This document shows, piece by piece, positions 1 to 8,481 of a stretch of 64,000 nucleotides of DNA (its first letter is position 1; each line of letters begins with the position of its first letter). This DNA is from Chloroflexota bacterium (GTDB lineage: Bacteria > Chloroflexota > Limnocylindria > QHBO01): contig JBBDXT010000007.1 of NCBI GenBank assembly GCA_040902225.1, positions 124,001 to 188,000 on the forward strand, in the 5' to 3' direction. The notes under the pieces are model-generated. The model searched no databases, was not told the origin of the DNA, and was given only the letters and a program-made list of their open reading frames with translations. The position numbers and the translations under genes are program-made.

Positions 1-142
1 TCCGCTTGCGCACCGTCGGCTCGCTCACCCCCAGCGCACGGGCGATCCGCGCGTTCGGAACCCGGCCGTTTGCCTGCAACGCCTGGAGCAGGCTCAGGTC
101 AAGATCGTCGAGATCGTCGAGCGTGAGGTGATCGCGATCCAT
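1..142 (-). CDS. Lrp/AsnC family transcriptional regulator, N-terminal part (cut by window start)
   Basis: Reading leftward from ATG at 142, the frame gives an acidic N-terminus (MDRDHLTLDDLDDLDLSLLQ) and then a winged-helix start typical of Lrp/AsnC proteins: LLQALQANGRVPNARIARALGVSEPTVRKR. The GVSEPTVRKR stretch is the recognition helix. Only about 47 residues are in the window, so the ligand-binding RAM domain is not seen. It is divergent from the ureohydrolase/permease operon, with a palindrome at 168-182 between them. A local regulator of amino-acid or amine catabolism is therefore likely, which is inference from family and position. Confidence 0.82.
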   Translation of the reverse strand, partial: MDRDHLTLDDLDDLDLSLLQALQANGRVPNARIARALGVSEPTVRKR

Positions 143-167
143 ATTCGTTCTTCAGTGTGGACAATCG

Positions 168-182
168 TGACGGAATCCGTCA
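168..182. promoter_or_regulatory. 15-bp palindrome, candidate Lrp/AsnC operator
   Basis: TGACGGA-A-TCCGTCA is a perfect inverted repeat with 7-bp arms and one central base. It lies in the 96-bp divergent region between the Lrp-type gene (start 142) and the ureohydrolase gene. Lrp/AsnC proteins bind about 15-bp dyads, so it could control both directions. The assignment is by position only. Confidence 0.4.
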
Positions 183-238
183 ACATGCGCCCTATTCACG
201 TCCGACGGTGATATTCGGGGCTGCGGGTGGAGGCGGCG

Positions 239-1246
239 GTGACCGAGGCTGCTCTCGATCGGCCTGGAGCCGATCTCATCACCGGGGAGCGGGCGACCGT
301 GCTGCAGGCCGGCCGCCTCCCCTCGTTCCTCGGGGCGCCCTGGCTGGCGTGCCAGACCGAGGCGATCCGCTCACACGGCGCGAGCGCGGTCGTGCTGGGC
401 GTGCCATTCGACCAGGCCACCGTCTACCGATCGGGGTCGAGCCATGGTCCGCGAGGGCTGCGCCTGGCGTCGGAACAGTATCTTCCCTATCTCGGCGAGT
501 ACGACATCGACCTGTTCGAGACCTTCCGGCTGGCGGATTGCGGCGACGTCCCAATCGTGCCCGCCGACGCGGCACGGAGCCGGCAGCTGATCGCGGAGTA
601 CGTCGGTCGGATCCTCGACGCGGGAGCCTTTCCGATCCTGGTCGGTGGTGATCACTCGATACCCATTCCCGCCATGGATGCGGTGTCGGCTCGCGTCAAC
701 GGCAAGGTGGGCTACCTCCATTTCGACGCGCATCTCGACTGCCAGCCCGATGTCGCGGGGGAACGCTTCACCAACTGGTCCGGGGTTTCTCGAGCGGTGG
801 AGCGCGAGAACGTTGACGCGCGCAACGTGGCGCTGGTCGGAATCCGCGGCGCGCTCAACCCGCCGGAGCAGTATCGGTTCGTGCGCGAGCACGGGATCAC
901 CACGTTCACCATGCGCGAGATCACGCGGCGCGGGATCGAGGCGGTCGTGACCGATGCGCTCGACCGCGTCACCGACGGGACCGAAGCCTTCTACATCACC
1001 TGGGACACCGACGTCATCGACGCCTCGGCGATGCCCGGGACCGACGGTCCCGAACCGGGTGGCCTCACCAGCGCCGAGGCGCTGCGGGCCATCGAGATGG
1101 TCGGCGGCCGGAAGCCGATCGCAATGGATGTCGTCGAGCTCACCCCGGCATACGACCCGGCAGGCATCAGTACCCGGCTGGCCTGCTACCTGATCTTCAA
1201 CGTCCTCGGCGGATGGGCGACCGGAGGCGAGCCGAGGCGAGCCTGA
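239..1246 (+). CDS. Ureohydrolase (agmatinase/arginase family)
   Basis: Binuclear manganese amidinohydrolase that would split a guanidino or related compound with release of urea. Counting from an upstream GTG at 227, metal-binding motifs appear in family order: GGDHS at 140-144, DAHLD at 167-171 and WDTD at 259-262, followed by PGTDGPEPGG. Full family length (about 335 residues). I prefer GTG 239 because GGAGG sits at 229-233 with a 5-base gap; GTG 227 is the alternative. First gene of a run of seven on the plus strand. The substrate cannot be told from sequence: agmatine, guanidinobutyrate, guanidinopropionate and formiminoglutamate are all possible. Confidence 0.88.
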   Translation: MTEAALDRPGADLITGERATVLQAGRLPSFLGAPWLACQTEAIRSHGASAVVLGVPFDQATVYRSGSSHGPRGLRLASEQYLPYLGEYDIDLFETFRLADCGDVPIVPADAARSRQLIAEYVGRILDAGAFPILVGGDHSIPIPAMDAVSARVNGKVGYLHFDAHLDCQPDVAGERFTNWSGVSRAVERENVDARNVALVGIRGALNPPEQYRFVREHGITTFTMREITRRGIEAVVTDALDRVTDGTEAFYITWDTDVIDASAMPGTDGPEPGGLTSAEALRAIEMVGGRKPIAMDVVELTPAYDPAGISTRLACYLIFNVLGGWATGGEPRRA

Positions 1247-1289
1247 TCGAGGGCGGAACACGAGCCGGGGGGATCAGAGGAGGAGAGAT

Positions 1290-2891
1290 GTGACCGACAC
1301 CGGCGCCACGAAGGTCTTCACGCGCCAGGCAACCGGGCTGACAAAGGACCTGAGTGCTCTCGACACCTTCGTCTACAACGTCAACAACCAGAACATCGGG
1401 ATCGGCGTCGCCTTCATGCTCCTGTTCGTGCCCGGCTTCTATGTCGGCGCCGACATGTTCCAGGCGATGATCATCGCCCTCGCACTGGCCCTCCCGATGG
1501 CGTTCGTGTACGCGCTCTTCGCGGCAGCCATTCCCCGGTCCGGCGGGGACTACGTGTACATCAGCCGCACCCTGCACCCCCTCCTCGGCTTCGTCGCATC
1601 GTGGAACTGGGTCGCGTGGATGACGGTCTACATCGGGGTGCCGGCGGCCTACCTGGCGCAGTACGGCCTGTCTGGGTTCTTTCGGATCCTGGGCGTCGCC
1701 ACGGGAAACACCGGACTGATCGACGTCGGGAACTCGTTCGTCAATCCTGACGTGACGCTCATCGCCGGCACCGTCCTCATTGCCTTCTTTGCGGTGATCT
1801 TCGCCGCTGGCACGAAGATCTACTTCAGGCTCCAGAACGTCGTCTTCGCCATCGGCATGATCGGCGTCGCGGTCGCCATCGGCCTCGCATTCCTCGGTAG
1901 CTCCGCCGACTTCGCAGCCAGCTTCGACCGGTACGTGGCAGCCGCTGGCGGCGTAGCGAACGCGAGCAGCCTGGCCGTCGAGCCGGCGGCGTATTCCGCC
2001 GAACAGACGATCTTCGCCTCCACCCTGCCCCAGTTCATCGTGCTCTTCGCCATCACCTCGAGCTTCCTCGGCGGCGAGGTACGACGGGCCCGCCGCAGCC
2101 AGCTGCTCGGCATGCCGGGCGGCGTCGTCTTCGTCACCGTCTTCATGTTCCTGCTGACTGCCGCAGTCGTCCGCCTCGCCGGGCTGCCGCTCCTCGGCGG
2201 GATCAGCGCCAACTACTTCAGCCCCGACGCGCTGGGCCTGTCGTTCGTGCCCGCCTACAACGAGCTGGTCGCCCTAGCCTTCATCGACAACCTCCTGCTC
2301 GCCCTTCTTCTGGGCTTCACGTTTGTCTTCTGGACCTACGTCTGGCTGCCGATCAACTTCCTGGCATCTACCCGGGCGCTGCTCGCCTGGTCGCTCGACG
2401 GCCTGCTTCCTGCCCGTGTCAGCCAGGTCAACGAAAGCCGACACACTCCTACCATGGCGATCATCATCGTCGCCATCCTCGGCTGGCTTTCGCTCTTCCT
2501 CTACACGCGTGGGGTGATCAGCACGCTCTACGGGATCTTCGGCTGGATCCTCTCGTTCCTCCTGTGCTCGATCGCGGCGATCTTCTTCCCGTACCGGCAG
2601 CGAGCGGTCTTCGAATCGTCGCCGGTGAACTGGCGGCTGGGCGGCGTGCCGGTGATGTCGATCGTCGGCGTCATCGCCACCGCCGCGCTCCTCTACGTCG
2701 AGTGGATCTGGTGGGTCGATCCGGTCAATGGGCTGCAGGCTACCCCGGACGTCGTCGGCGATCACCGGATGTGGATCGCAACCGCCGGCGTGCTGATCTC
2801 GGGCGCCGTCTGGTACCTCGTCGCGCGAGCGCTCCAGGCTCGCCGCGGGATCCACGTCGAGCGGGCCTTCGCCGAGATCCCGCCGGAGTGA
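1290..2891 (+). CDS. APC superfamily amino acid/amine permease
   Basis: A 533-residue inner-membrane transporter with about 12 hydrophobic segments. The N-terminal part has the APC-like AAIPRSGGDYVYISRTLHP motif (around residues 82-100). GTG start at 1290 with AGAGGAGGAG just upstream. Its stop overlaps the GTG of the following SDR gene. A paralogue with the same length class and the same LEASFAEIP/VERAFAEIP-type ending lies at 5307-6980, so the operon carries two related permeases. Probable substrate: the amine or amino acid processed by the neighbouring enzymes (inference). Confidence 0.9.
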   Translation: MTDTGATKVFTRQATGLTKDLSALDTFVYNVNNQNIGIGVAFMLLFVPGFYVGADMFQAMIIALALALPMAFVYALFAAAIPRSGGDYVYISRTLHPLLGFVASWNWVAWMTVYIGVPAAYLAQYGLSGFFRILGVATGNTGLIDVGNSFVNPDVTLIAGTVLIAFFAVIFAAGTKIYFRLQNVVFAIGMIGVAVAIGLAFLGSSADFAASFDRYVAAAGGVANASSLAVEPAAYSAEQTIFASTLPQFIVLFAITSSFLGGEVRRARRSQLLGMPGGVVFVTVFMFLLTAAVVRLAGLPLLGGISANYFSPDALGLSFVPAYNELVALAFIDNLLLALLLGFTFVFWTYVWLPINFLASTRALLAWSLDGLLPARVSQVNESRHTPTMAIIIVAILGWLSLFLYTRGVISTLYGIFGWILSFLLCSIAAIFFPYRQRAVFESSPVNWRLGGVPVMSIVGVIATAALLYVEWIWWVDPVNGLQATPDVVGDHRMWIATAGVLISGAVWYLVARALQARRGIHVERAFAEIPPE

Positions 2892-3616
2892 TCTTCCGGA
2901 CGGAGCGGACCGCGCCGGTCGCGCTCGTGACCGGCGCCAGCTCCGGCATCGGCGCCGCCGCCGCCGAGCGCCTGGCACAGAGCGGCTATCTCGTGGCCGT
3001 CCACTACCGCTCCGGGCGCGATCGCGCCGAGCGCCTCGCCGGATCCATCGGCGGCGGCGCCTACCAGGCGGAGGTTGCCGAGCCCGAGGCGGTGGCGGTG
3101 ATGGTCGCACGCATCGAGGCCGAGCTCGGACCGATCGAGGTGGCCGTCTGCAACGCCGGCTTCTACGAGGAGCTGCCGCTGGCCGACGTGACCGATGCGG
3201 CCTGGCAGCGCACCCTCCGCGTCCTGCTCGGTGGCTGCTTCCACGTCTCCCGCGCGGTGGTGCCCGGCATGCGCCGCCGCGGCTCGGGCTCAATCGTCAC
3301 GGTGGCCTCCGAACTGGCATTGGTCGGCGGCGTCGGGATCGCTCCCTACGTGGCGGCCAAGGCGGCGGTGATCGGCTTCAGCCGTGCCCTCGCTCGCGAG
3401 TTGGCACCCGAGATCCGGGTCAACGTGGTGGCTCCCGGACCGGTCGATACGCCACTCCTGCCAGACCCCGATCGGCAGCCGGACTACGCCGCGACCATCC
3501 CGCTACGCCGGATCGGACGACCCGAGGAGATCGCCGAGGCAATCGTCCACCTGGTCCGCGCGACGTTCACCACCGGCCAGGTCTACTCCCCCAACGGCGG
3601 CACGGTCATACAGTGA
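2888..3616 (+). CDS. Short-chain dehydrogenase/reductase (SDR)
   Basis: NAD(P)-dependent oxidoreductase of the classical SDR family, 242 residues. It shows the cofactor loop TGASSGIG near residue 15, NAG near residue 92, and the active-site pair YVAAK after the serine in TVASE. Then come RVNVVAPGPVDTP and a C-terminal NGGTVIQ, typical of FabG-like enzymes. The GTG start overlaps the permease stop by 4 bp (GTGA); a long upstream extension of the frame is a shadow of the permease gene. Translationally coupled to the next SDR. Substrate unknown. Confidence 0.86.
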   Translation: MIFRTERTAPVALVTGASSGIGAAAAERLAQSGYLVAVHYRSGRDRAERLAGSIGGGAYQAEVAEPEAVAVMVARIEAELGPIEVAVCNAGFYEELPLADVTDAAWQRTLRVLLGGCFHVSRAVVPGMRRRGSGSIVTVASELALVGGVGIAPYVAAKAAVIGFSRALARELAPEIRVNVVAPGPVDTPLLPDPDRQPDYAATIPLRRIGRPEEIAEAIVHLVRATFTTGQVYSPNGGTVIQ

Positions 3617-4311
3617 GCCGCGTCGTGCTGGTCACCGGGTCGGCGGGCGGGATCGGGCGGTCGCTCGTCACGCGCTTCAGCGCTGATGGGTGCCAGGTCG
3701 CGGCGTCGACCCACCACGGCGGAGAGCTTGCCGCCGACCTGGCCGACCCCGGCGAGGCGGCGCGCCTGATCGATCGCGTGATCGAGCGGTTCGGCCGTCT
3801 CGACGCCCTGATCGTCAACCATGCCACCATGGCGATGGCCGCCATGGACGAGCATGACCCGAGCGACTGGTGGCGCATCGTTGACACAAACCTCTCCGGC
3901 GCCTTCTACCTGGCACGCGACGCCGCTCCCCACCTCCTAGCGACGGGGGGATCGATCGTCTTTATCTCGAGCGAATGGGGCGTCAGCGGCTGGCCGCGGG
4001 CAACTGCGTACGCGGCCAGCAAGGCGGGGCTGATCGGCCTCACGCGGGCTCTGGCCCGCGAGCTGGCGCCAACGGTGCGCGTCAACGCGGTGGCGCCCGG
4101 CGCGATCGACACGGCGCAGCTGGAGATCGACGCTCGCGACGCAAACCTCACGCTCGCCGAGATCCGGGCGCAGTATGCTCGGACCGCACCCTTGCAACGC
4201 ATCGGCACACCGGCGGAGGTGGCGGCGAGCGTTGCCTTCCTCGTCTCGGCCGACGCCGCCAACTACACCGGACAGGTGCTCCATCCGAACGCCGGTACGA
4301 CCACGCCCTGA
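3613..4311 (+). CDS. Short-chain dehydrogenase/reductase (SDR), second copy
   Basis: A 232-residue classical SDR: TGSAGGIG glycine loop near residue 9, NHATM in place of the usual NAG, ISSEWGVSGWPRATAYAASK carrying the catalytic Ser and YxxxK, then VRVNAVAPGAIDTA. GTG start overlaps the preceding stop (GTGA). It differs clearly from the upstream SDR, so the two are not a recent duplication. Two successive dehydrogenases suggest sequential oxidation/reduction steps, or different stereo-specificities, in one pathway (inference). Confidence 0.86.
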   Translation: MSRVVLVTGSAGGIGRSLVTRFSADGCQVAASTHHGGELAADLADPGEAARLIDRVIERFGRLDALIVNHATMAMAAMDEHDPSDWWRIVDTNLSGAFYLARDAAPHLLATGGSIVFISSEWGVSGWPRATAYAASKAGLIGLTRALARELAPTVRVNAVAPGAIDTAQLEIDARDANLTLAEIRAQYARTAPLQRIGTPAEVAASVAFLVSADAANYTGQVLHPNAGTTTP

Positions 4312-4323
4312 AACCCGATCCCG

Positions 4324-5280
4324 ATGACCAAACGACGACTCACTATCTTCTACGCGTCCGACATCCACGGCTCGGAGCGGGTCTTTCGCAAGTTTCTCAA
4401 CGCCGCGCCCTTTTACAAGGCCGACGCCGTCATCTTCGGTGGCGATATCACCGGCAAAGCCCTGATCCCGGTGGTCCAGACCTCGCCGGGTCGGTTCCGT
4501 GTCGAGCTGTTCGGGCAGGTCCATAAAGTTGAGGCCGGCACTGCTCTCGACGAGATCGAGGAGCGCATCCGGACCAACGGCTTCTACCCGTACCGCACCA
4601 CCCCCGACGAGCTGGCACGCATGCACCAGGACCCCGACCACCTGAAGGCAGCCTTCAGCCGGGTCATGGCCGAGACCGCCGAGCGCTGGGTCACGCTCGC
4701 CGACGAACGCCTCCGTGCCGCCGGGATCCCAGCCCTCATGATGCCCGGCAACGACGACGATCCGGCGCTCAAGCGCATCCTGGGCCAGGGAGACTGGATC
4801 ACCGACGCGGAGGGACGCTGCGTCGAGCTCGAGGGTTACCAGGTGATCAGCTTCGGCTATTCGACCACCACCCCCTGGCACAGCCCGCGTGAGATCACCG
4901 AGGAGGTGATGGCCACCACCATCGACGAGCTCGTTGCGCAGCTCGACCCGGCGCGGCCGGCGATCTTCAACTTCCATGACCCACCGCACGGATCGGGCCT
5001 TGACATGGCGCCCAAACTTACACCGGACCTCCGTGTCGAGAGCGGCGGTGGTCAGCCGCTGCTGGAGCCGGTCGGCAGCCGGTCGGTGCGCGCCGCGATC
5101 GAGCGCGTGCAGCCGGTGCTCTCGCTTCACGGACACATCCATGAGTCGCGCGCCGTGGCCCGCATCGGCCGCACCCTGACGATCAACCCGGGGAGCGTCT
5201 ATGGCGAGGGGACGCTGCAGGGGGCGCTCATCACCCTGGAGAATGGTCGAGTGGTGAGTCATCAACTCGTATCGGGCTGA
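4324..5280 (+). CDS. Calcineurin-like metallophosphoesterase
   Basis: 318-residue phosphoesterase with all metal-ligand blocks in order: SDIHGS (Asp13, His15), GGDITG (39-44), GNDDD (142-146), FNFHDPP (His218) and LHGHIHES (269-275). These are the D-x-H, GD, GN(H/D), H and GHxH motifs of binuclear phosphoesterases; the usual GNHD is GNDD here. The protein is predicted soluble and cytoplasmic. It sits 12 bp after an SDR gene inside the catabolic run, which is an unusual partner for a permease/SDR operon. Substrate unknown: a cyclic nucleotide, phosphodiester or phosphomonoester is possible. Confidence 0.85.
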   Translation: MTKRRLTIFYASDIHGSERVFRKFLNAAPFYKADAVIFGGDITGKALIPVVQTSPGRFRVELFGQVHKVEAGTALDEIEERIRTNGFYPYRTTPDELARMHQDPDHLKAAFSRVMAETAERWVTLADERLRAAGIPALMMPGNDDDPALKRILGQGDWITDAEGRCVELEGYQVISFGYSTTTPWHSPREITEEVMATTIDELVAQLDPARPAIFNFHDPPHGSGLDMAPKLTPDLRVESGGGQPLLEPVGSRSVRAAIERVQPVLSLHGHIHESRAVARIGRTLTINPGSVYGEGTLQGALITLENGRVVSHQLVSG

Positions 5281-5306
5281 AGCAGCCAAGGATTGAGGAG
5301 GCGACC

Positions 5307-6980
5307 ATGGCGACCACCGCAACCGGGGCAACCGGGAGTCACTTCCAGCGACAGGCGACGGGACTCGTGCGAGAGGCGGGTACCTGGAGCACGTTCATCT
5401 ACAACGTGAACTTCATCAGCATCGGCCTGATGATGATGTTCGTCCTCCAGCTGGAGCCGGCGTTTTATCCCGGCGGTAACATGATGGGGAGCTACGTGCT
5501 GGCTCTACTCATCGTGCTGCCGACCAGCCTCGTCTTTTCCATGCTGGCGGCGGCCCTTCCCCGCTCTGGCGGCGACTATATCTATGTCAGCCGCATCCTG
5601 GGACCGCGACTGGGGATGATGTCGTCGTGGATCAACACCATCTGGTGGTTCATCTACGGCGGCGTTCCGTCTGCGTTCTTCGCGCGCTTCGGCCTGGGGC
5701 CGCTCTTCCGCAGCGTCGGGGTGATCAGCGGCAACCAGGGCCTCGTCGATATCGGGAACTGGTTCATCACGCCCGTCGGCACGATCATCACCGGGGCCCT
5801 GTTGGTCGTCCTCCTGGTGACCGTCTTCAGCCTCGGGCTCAACGTCTATTTCCGGATCCAGAATGTCCTGTTCGGCATCGCCCTGGTCGCGTTGGGCCTG
5901 ATCGCGTTCGTGCTGATGACCACTCCGGCCAGCACGTTCGCGACGAACTTCAACGGGTTCTGGGGACCCATCACCGGCAACGCCGACGCGCGCCAGGCCG
6001 TCATCGACGCGGCGGTCGCAGGCGGCTTCGTCGAGGCGCCCACTGATTTCTACTGGAGCCTCATCCCGATCACGTGGATCTACCTCGAACTGGTGTTCAA
6101 CCAGTCATCGGCCTACATCGGCGGTGAGGTGAAGCGCGCGTCGCGCATCCAGCTGTGGTCGATGCCGATCGCGGCGGTCGTCTCGGTCAGCGTGGCGATA
6201 GGGCTCACCGCGCTCTTCCAGGCCACCATCGGCACCACCTTCATCGGCGCCCTGGGGTGGGACCCGTACCTCGCCGACGGAGCCGCCCTTGGCCTCCCGT
6301 ACGCGATGCCGTTCAGCGAGCTGGCCGCCTACTATGCGGGCGACATCGTCGTCGCGCTGCTGGTGGGAATCGGCTTCGTCTTCTGGAGCTATACCTGGCT
6401 TCCCGGCCAGATCCTCAACGCGTCGCGCAACCTCCTCGCCTATGGCATCGACGGCGTTCTCCCGGGGAGGTTCGGCAGCGTCAGCGACCGGTACCACACC
6501 CCGATCTTCTCGCTCGTGGTGGTCGGGGTGCTGAGCGTCGGCGCCCTGATCGTCTACGCCACCAACCCCGACTTCACGACGCTGGTGGGGATCATCGCGT
6601 TCATCGTCAGCTTCATGATTGTGTCGGTGGCGGCGATCGCGTTCCCCTATCGTCGGCGGGCGATCTGGGAGGCGTCGCCGGTCGCCTGGCGGCTCGCGGG
6701 CGTGCCGGTGATCACCATTGTCGGAGTGCTCAGCCTCGGCACGCTGCTCGTCGCCGAGTGGGCGTACCTCAACGACCCGCTCTCAGGAGTGAACATCCTG
6801 AACGGCCTGACGCCCGTCCTGACAGCGGAGGACGGTTCGCTCACCAAGGACACCGTCCGCTTCCTGATCGCGGCCGGGACGGTTATCTCGGGCCTGGTCG
6901 TGTACGAGATCTCGCGGATCGTGCGGGCACGGCGAGGCGTTCGGCTCGAGGCCAGCTTCGCGGAGATCCCGGTGGAGTGA
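5307..6980 (+). CDS. APC superfamily permease, second paralogue
   Basis: 557-residue integral membrane transporter related to the permease at 1290-2891. It shares FQRQATGLVREAGTWSTF-like N-terminal sequence, the AALPRSGGDYIYVSRILGP block and an almost identical ending (RLEASFAEIP). About 12 transmembrane segments. ATG start with GAGGAGG 7 bases upstream. Its stop overlaps the GTG of the deacetylase gene. Two paralogous permeases in one operon suggest uptake of substrate plus product or counter-substrate exchange (inference). Confidence 0.9.
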   Translation: MATTATGATGSHFQRQATGLVREAGTWSTFIYNVNFISIGLMMMFVLQLEPAFYPGGNMMGSYVLALLIVLPTSLVFSMLAAALPRSGGDYIYVSRILGPRLGMMSSWINTIWWFIYGGVPSAFFARFGLGPLFRSVGVISGNQGLVDIGNWFITPVGTIITGALLVVLLVTVFSLGLNVYFRIQNVLFGIALVALGLIAFVLMTTPASTFATNFNGFWGPITGNADARQAVIDAAVAGGFVEAPTDFYWSLIPITWIYLELVFNQSSAYIGGEVKRASRIQLWSMPIAAVVSVSVAIGLTALFQATIGTTFIGALGWDPYLADGAALGLPYAMPFSELAAYYAGDIVVALLVGIGFVFWSYTWLPGQILNASRNLLAYGIDGVLPGRFGSVSDRYHTPIFSLVVVGVLSVGALIVYATNPDFTTLVGIIAFIVSFMIVSVAAIAFPYRRRAIWEASPVAWRLAGVPVITIVGVLSLGTLLVAEWAYLNDPLSGVNILNGLTPVLTAEDGSLTKDTVRFLIAAGTVISGLVVYEISRIVRARRGVRLEASFAEIPVE

Positions 6981-7888
6981 ACGAGACCGATCCCGGCCCG
7001 GCCGACCCGGGGGCATCCATCGATGCCTTCGCGTGGCCGGCCGGCTACCGGGCGGCGGCGGCCTTCACATTCGACGTCGACGCCGAGAGTGCAGTGCTCG
7101 CCGATCGACCGGAGGCCGCCGAGCGGTTGAGCGTCATGTCGCACCAGGCCTACGGGCCCCGCGTTGGGGTGCCGCGGCTGCTGCGGGTCCTGGACCGCCA
7201 TGACGTCCGGGCCACCTTCTTCGTCCCGGGTTTCACGGCCGAGCTTCATCCCGAGGCGGTCATCGCCATTCGTGACGCTGGCCATGAGATCGGCCACCAC
7301 GGCTACCTGCACGAGCCGCCATACCGGGCCACGGCGGACGAGGAGGAGGGATACCTCGTGCGAGGGCTCGAGGCGCTCGATCGGATCGCCGGCGTCCGTC
7401 CGACCGGATACCGTGCGCCGTGGTGGGAGGCGACGTACCGCACTCCGGGACTGCTGGCGCGTCACGGATTTCGCTACGACTCCAGCCTGATGGATGCCGA
7501 TCGGCCATACCGCCTTGGGACGGGGCCTGACCCGGGAGCGCCGACCCTCGTGGAGATTCCGATCCAGTGGGCGCTGGATGACTGGGAGCAGTACGCGTTC
7601 CTGCCGGGCCTGACGGGCTCAGGAGTCATCGAGACCCCGGTTAAGGCCCTCGAGCTGTGGACCGCCGAGCTCGACGCTCTCGTCGCCGAAGGCGGTTGCT
7701 TCGTGCTCACCATGCACCCGTTTCTCTCCGGCCGCGCGTCGCGCGCCGACGCGCTGGACCGGCTCATCGCCCACGCACGGGACATCGACGGGCTGTGGAT
7801 CGCGAGCCTCGAAGAGATCGCGCGGCATGTGGAGACACTGCCCCTCGATCCGGTGGTCCACCACCCGCCACGCCTGCCAGGCCCCTGA
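6977..7888 (+). CDS. NodB-type polysaccharide deacetylase / cyclic imidase-like hydrolase
   Basis: 303-residue carbohydrate esterase family 4 fold: TFDVDAE near the N-terminus supplies the catalytic base Asp and metal Asp, HEIGHHGYLHE supplies the metal histidines, then RAPWWE and LTMHPFLSG. There is no signal peptide, and the HGYLHEPPY region resembles the cytoplasmic PuuE/HpPgdA-type branch. Members of that branch hydrolyse ring amides or imides such as allantoin rather than glycans. GTG start overlaps the permease stop (GTGA). The operon context with a ureohydrolase favours a role in nitrogen-ring or amide catabolism over cell-wall modification; this is inference. Confidence 0.82.
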   Translation: MNETDPGPADPGASIDAFAWPAGYRAAAAFTFDVDAESAVLADRPEAAERLSVMSHQAYGPRVGVPRLLRVLDRHDVRATFFVPGFTAELHPEAVIAIRDAGHEIGHHGYLHEPPYRATADEEEGYLVRGLEALDRIAGVRPTGYRAPWWEATYRTPGLLARHGFRYDSSLMDADRPYRLGTGPDPGAPTLVEIPIQWALDDWEQYAFLPGLTGSGVIETPVKALELWTAELDALVAEGGCFVLTMHPFLSGRASRADALDRLIAHARDIDGLWIASLEEIARHVETLPLDPVVHHPPRLPGP

Positions 7889-7957
7889 GCCGCCCATTGG
7901 GCTCCCGGCGAAGTGGCGACGTGAGGCACCGCGACCGACCGGGATATGCTTCCTGAC

Positions 7958-8029
7958 GGGCCGTTAGCTCAGTGGTAGAGCAGGGGACTTTTAATCCTCG
8001 TGTCGTGGGTTCGATCCCCACACGGCCCT
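7958..8029 (+). tRNA. tRNA-Lys (anticodon TTT)
   Basis: Cloverleaf can be folded by eye: acceptor stem GGGCCGT/ACGGCCC, D arm GCTC-AGTGGTA-GAGC, anticodon stem GGGGA/TCCTC around loop CTTTTAA (anticodon TTT), T arm GTGGG-TTCGATC-CCCAC. It is 72 nt to the discriminator base T; CCA is not encoded. Stand-alone gene between the catabolic operon and a small secreted-peptide gene. Confidence 0.97.
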
Positions 8030-8084
8030 CTCGGTTGCACCATTCCTCCAGAGGCGCTTCAATGGAGCGCTGGAGGTGACTCTC

Positions 8085-8405
8085 GTGAAACGAAGATTCC
8101 TCCGCATCGGGCTCATCGGCCTGTTCACGCTGGCGATTCCAACGCTGGCTGTGCTTGCCAATGGCCCGGTCGGGAACCACGGTGCCGACGTCTCGACGAT
8201 TGCGAAGGACAAGAGCACCACCGGCCGGGCGCACGGAGAAGCGGTCTCTGAGGCCGCCCGCGCCAACCATGGAGCCGATGTCTCAGCCGTGGCCACGGAC
8301 GACAGCACCACCGGTCGCGCACACGGCGAGGCTGTCTCCGTAGCCGCTGGAGCACACGGCGAGGCTGTCTCCGTAGCCGCTCGTGGAGACCACGGAAAGC
8401 CTTAG
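8085..8405 (+). CDS. Small exported repeat protein
   Basis: 106 residues. A basic start (MKRRFLRIG) and hydrophobic core ending AVLA-NG form a probable signal peptide. The mature part is made of degenerate repeats built from NHGADVS, DxSTTGRAHGEAVS and AHGEAVSVAA. It is rich in Ala, Gly, His and Ser with no Cys. The start chosen is GTG 8085 because GGAGGTGA lies at 8072-8079; an in-frame GTG at 8076 overlaps that ribosome site. A hairpin terminator follows at 8422. I recognise no function; histidine-rich repeats could bind metal, but this is speculation. Confidence 0.72.
   Translation: MKRRFLRIGLIGLFTLAIPTLAVLANGPVGNHGADVSTIAKDKSTTGRAHGEAVSEAARANHGADVSAVATDDSTTGRAHGEAVSVAAGAHGEAVSVAARGDHGKP
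8319..8381 (+). repeat. Tandem 33-bp repeat inside the small exported protein gene
   Basis: A 30-base block beginning GCACACGGCGAGGCTG occurs identically at 8319-8348 and 8352-8381, a 33-bp period that encodes AHGEAVSVAA twice. The exact identity indicates a recent in-frame duplication. Confidence 0.9.
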
Positions 8406-8421
8406 GGCCGCCGACATCGAG

Positions 8422-8458
8422 AACGCCCACATGGCACGACCATGCGGGCGTTTGGTTT
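8422..8458 (+). terminator. Hairpin terminator after the exported repeat protein
   Basis: AACGCCC-a-CATGG, loop CACGA, CCATG-c-GGGCGTT: a 12-bp stem with one A/C mismatch, followed by TGGTTT. It starts 17 bases after the stop codon. Confidence 0.65.
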
Positions 8459-8481
8459 ACTGGGTCATCCCCGGCGGACGT

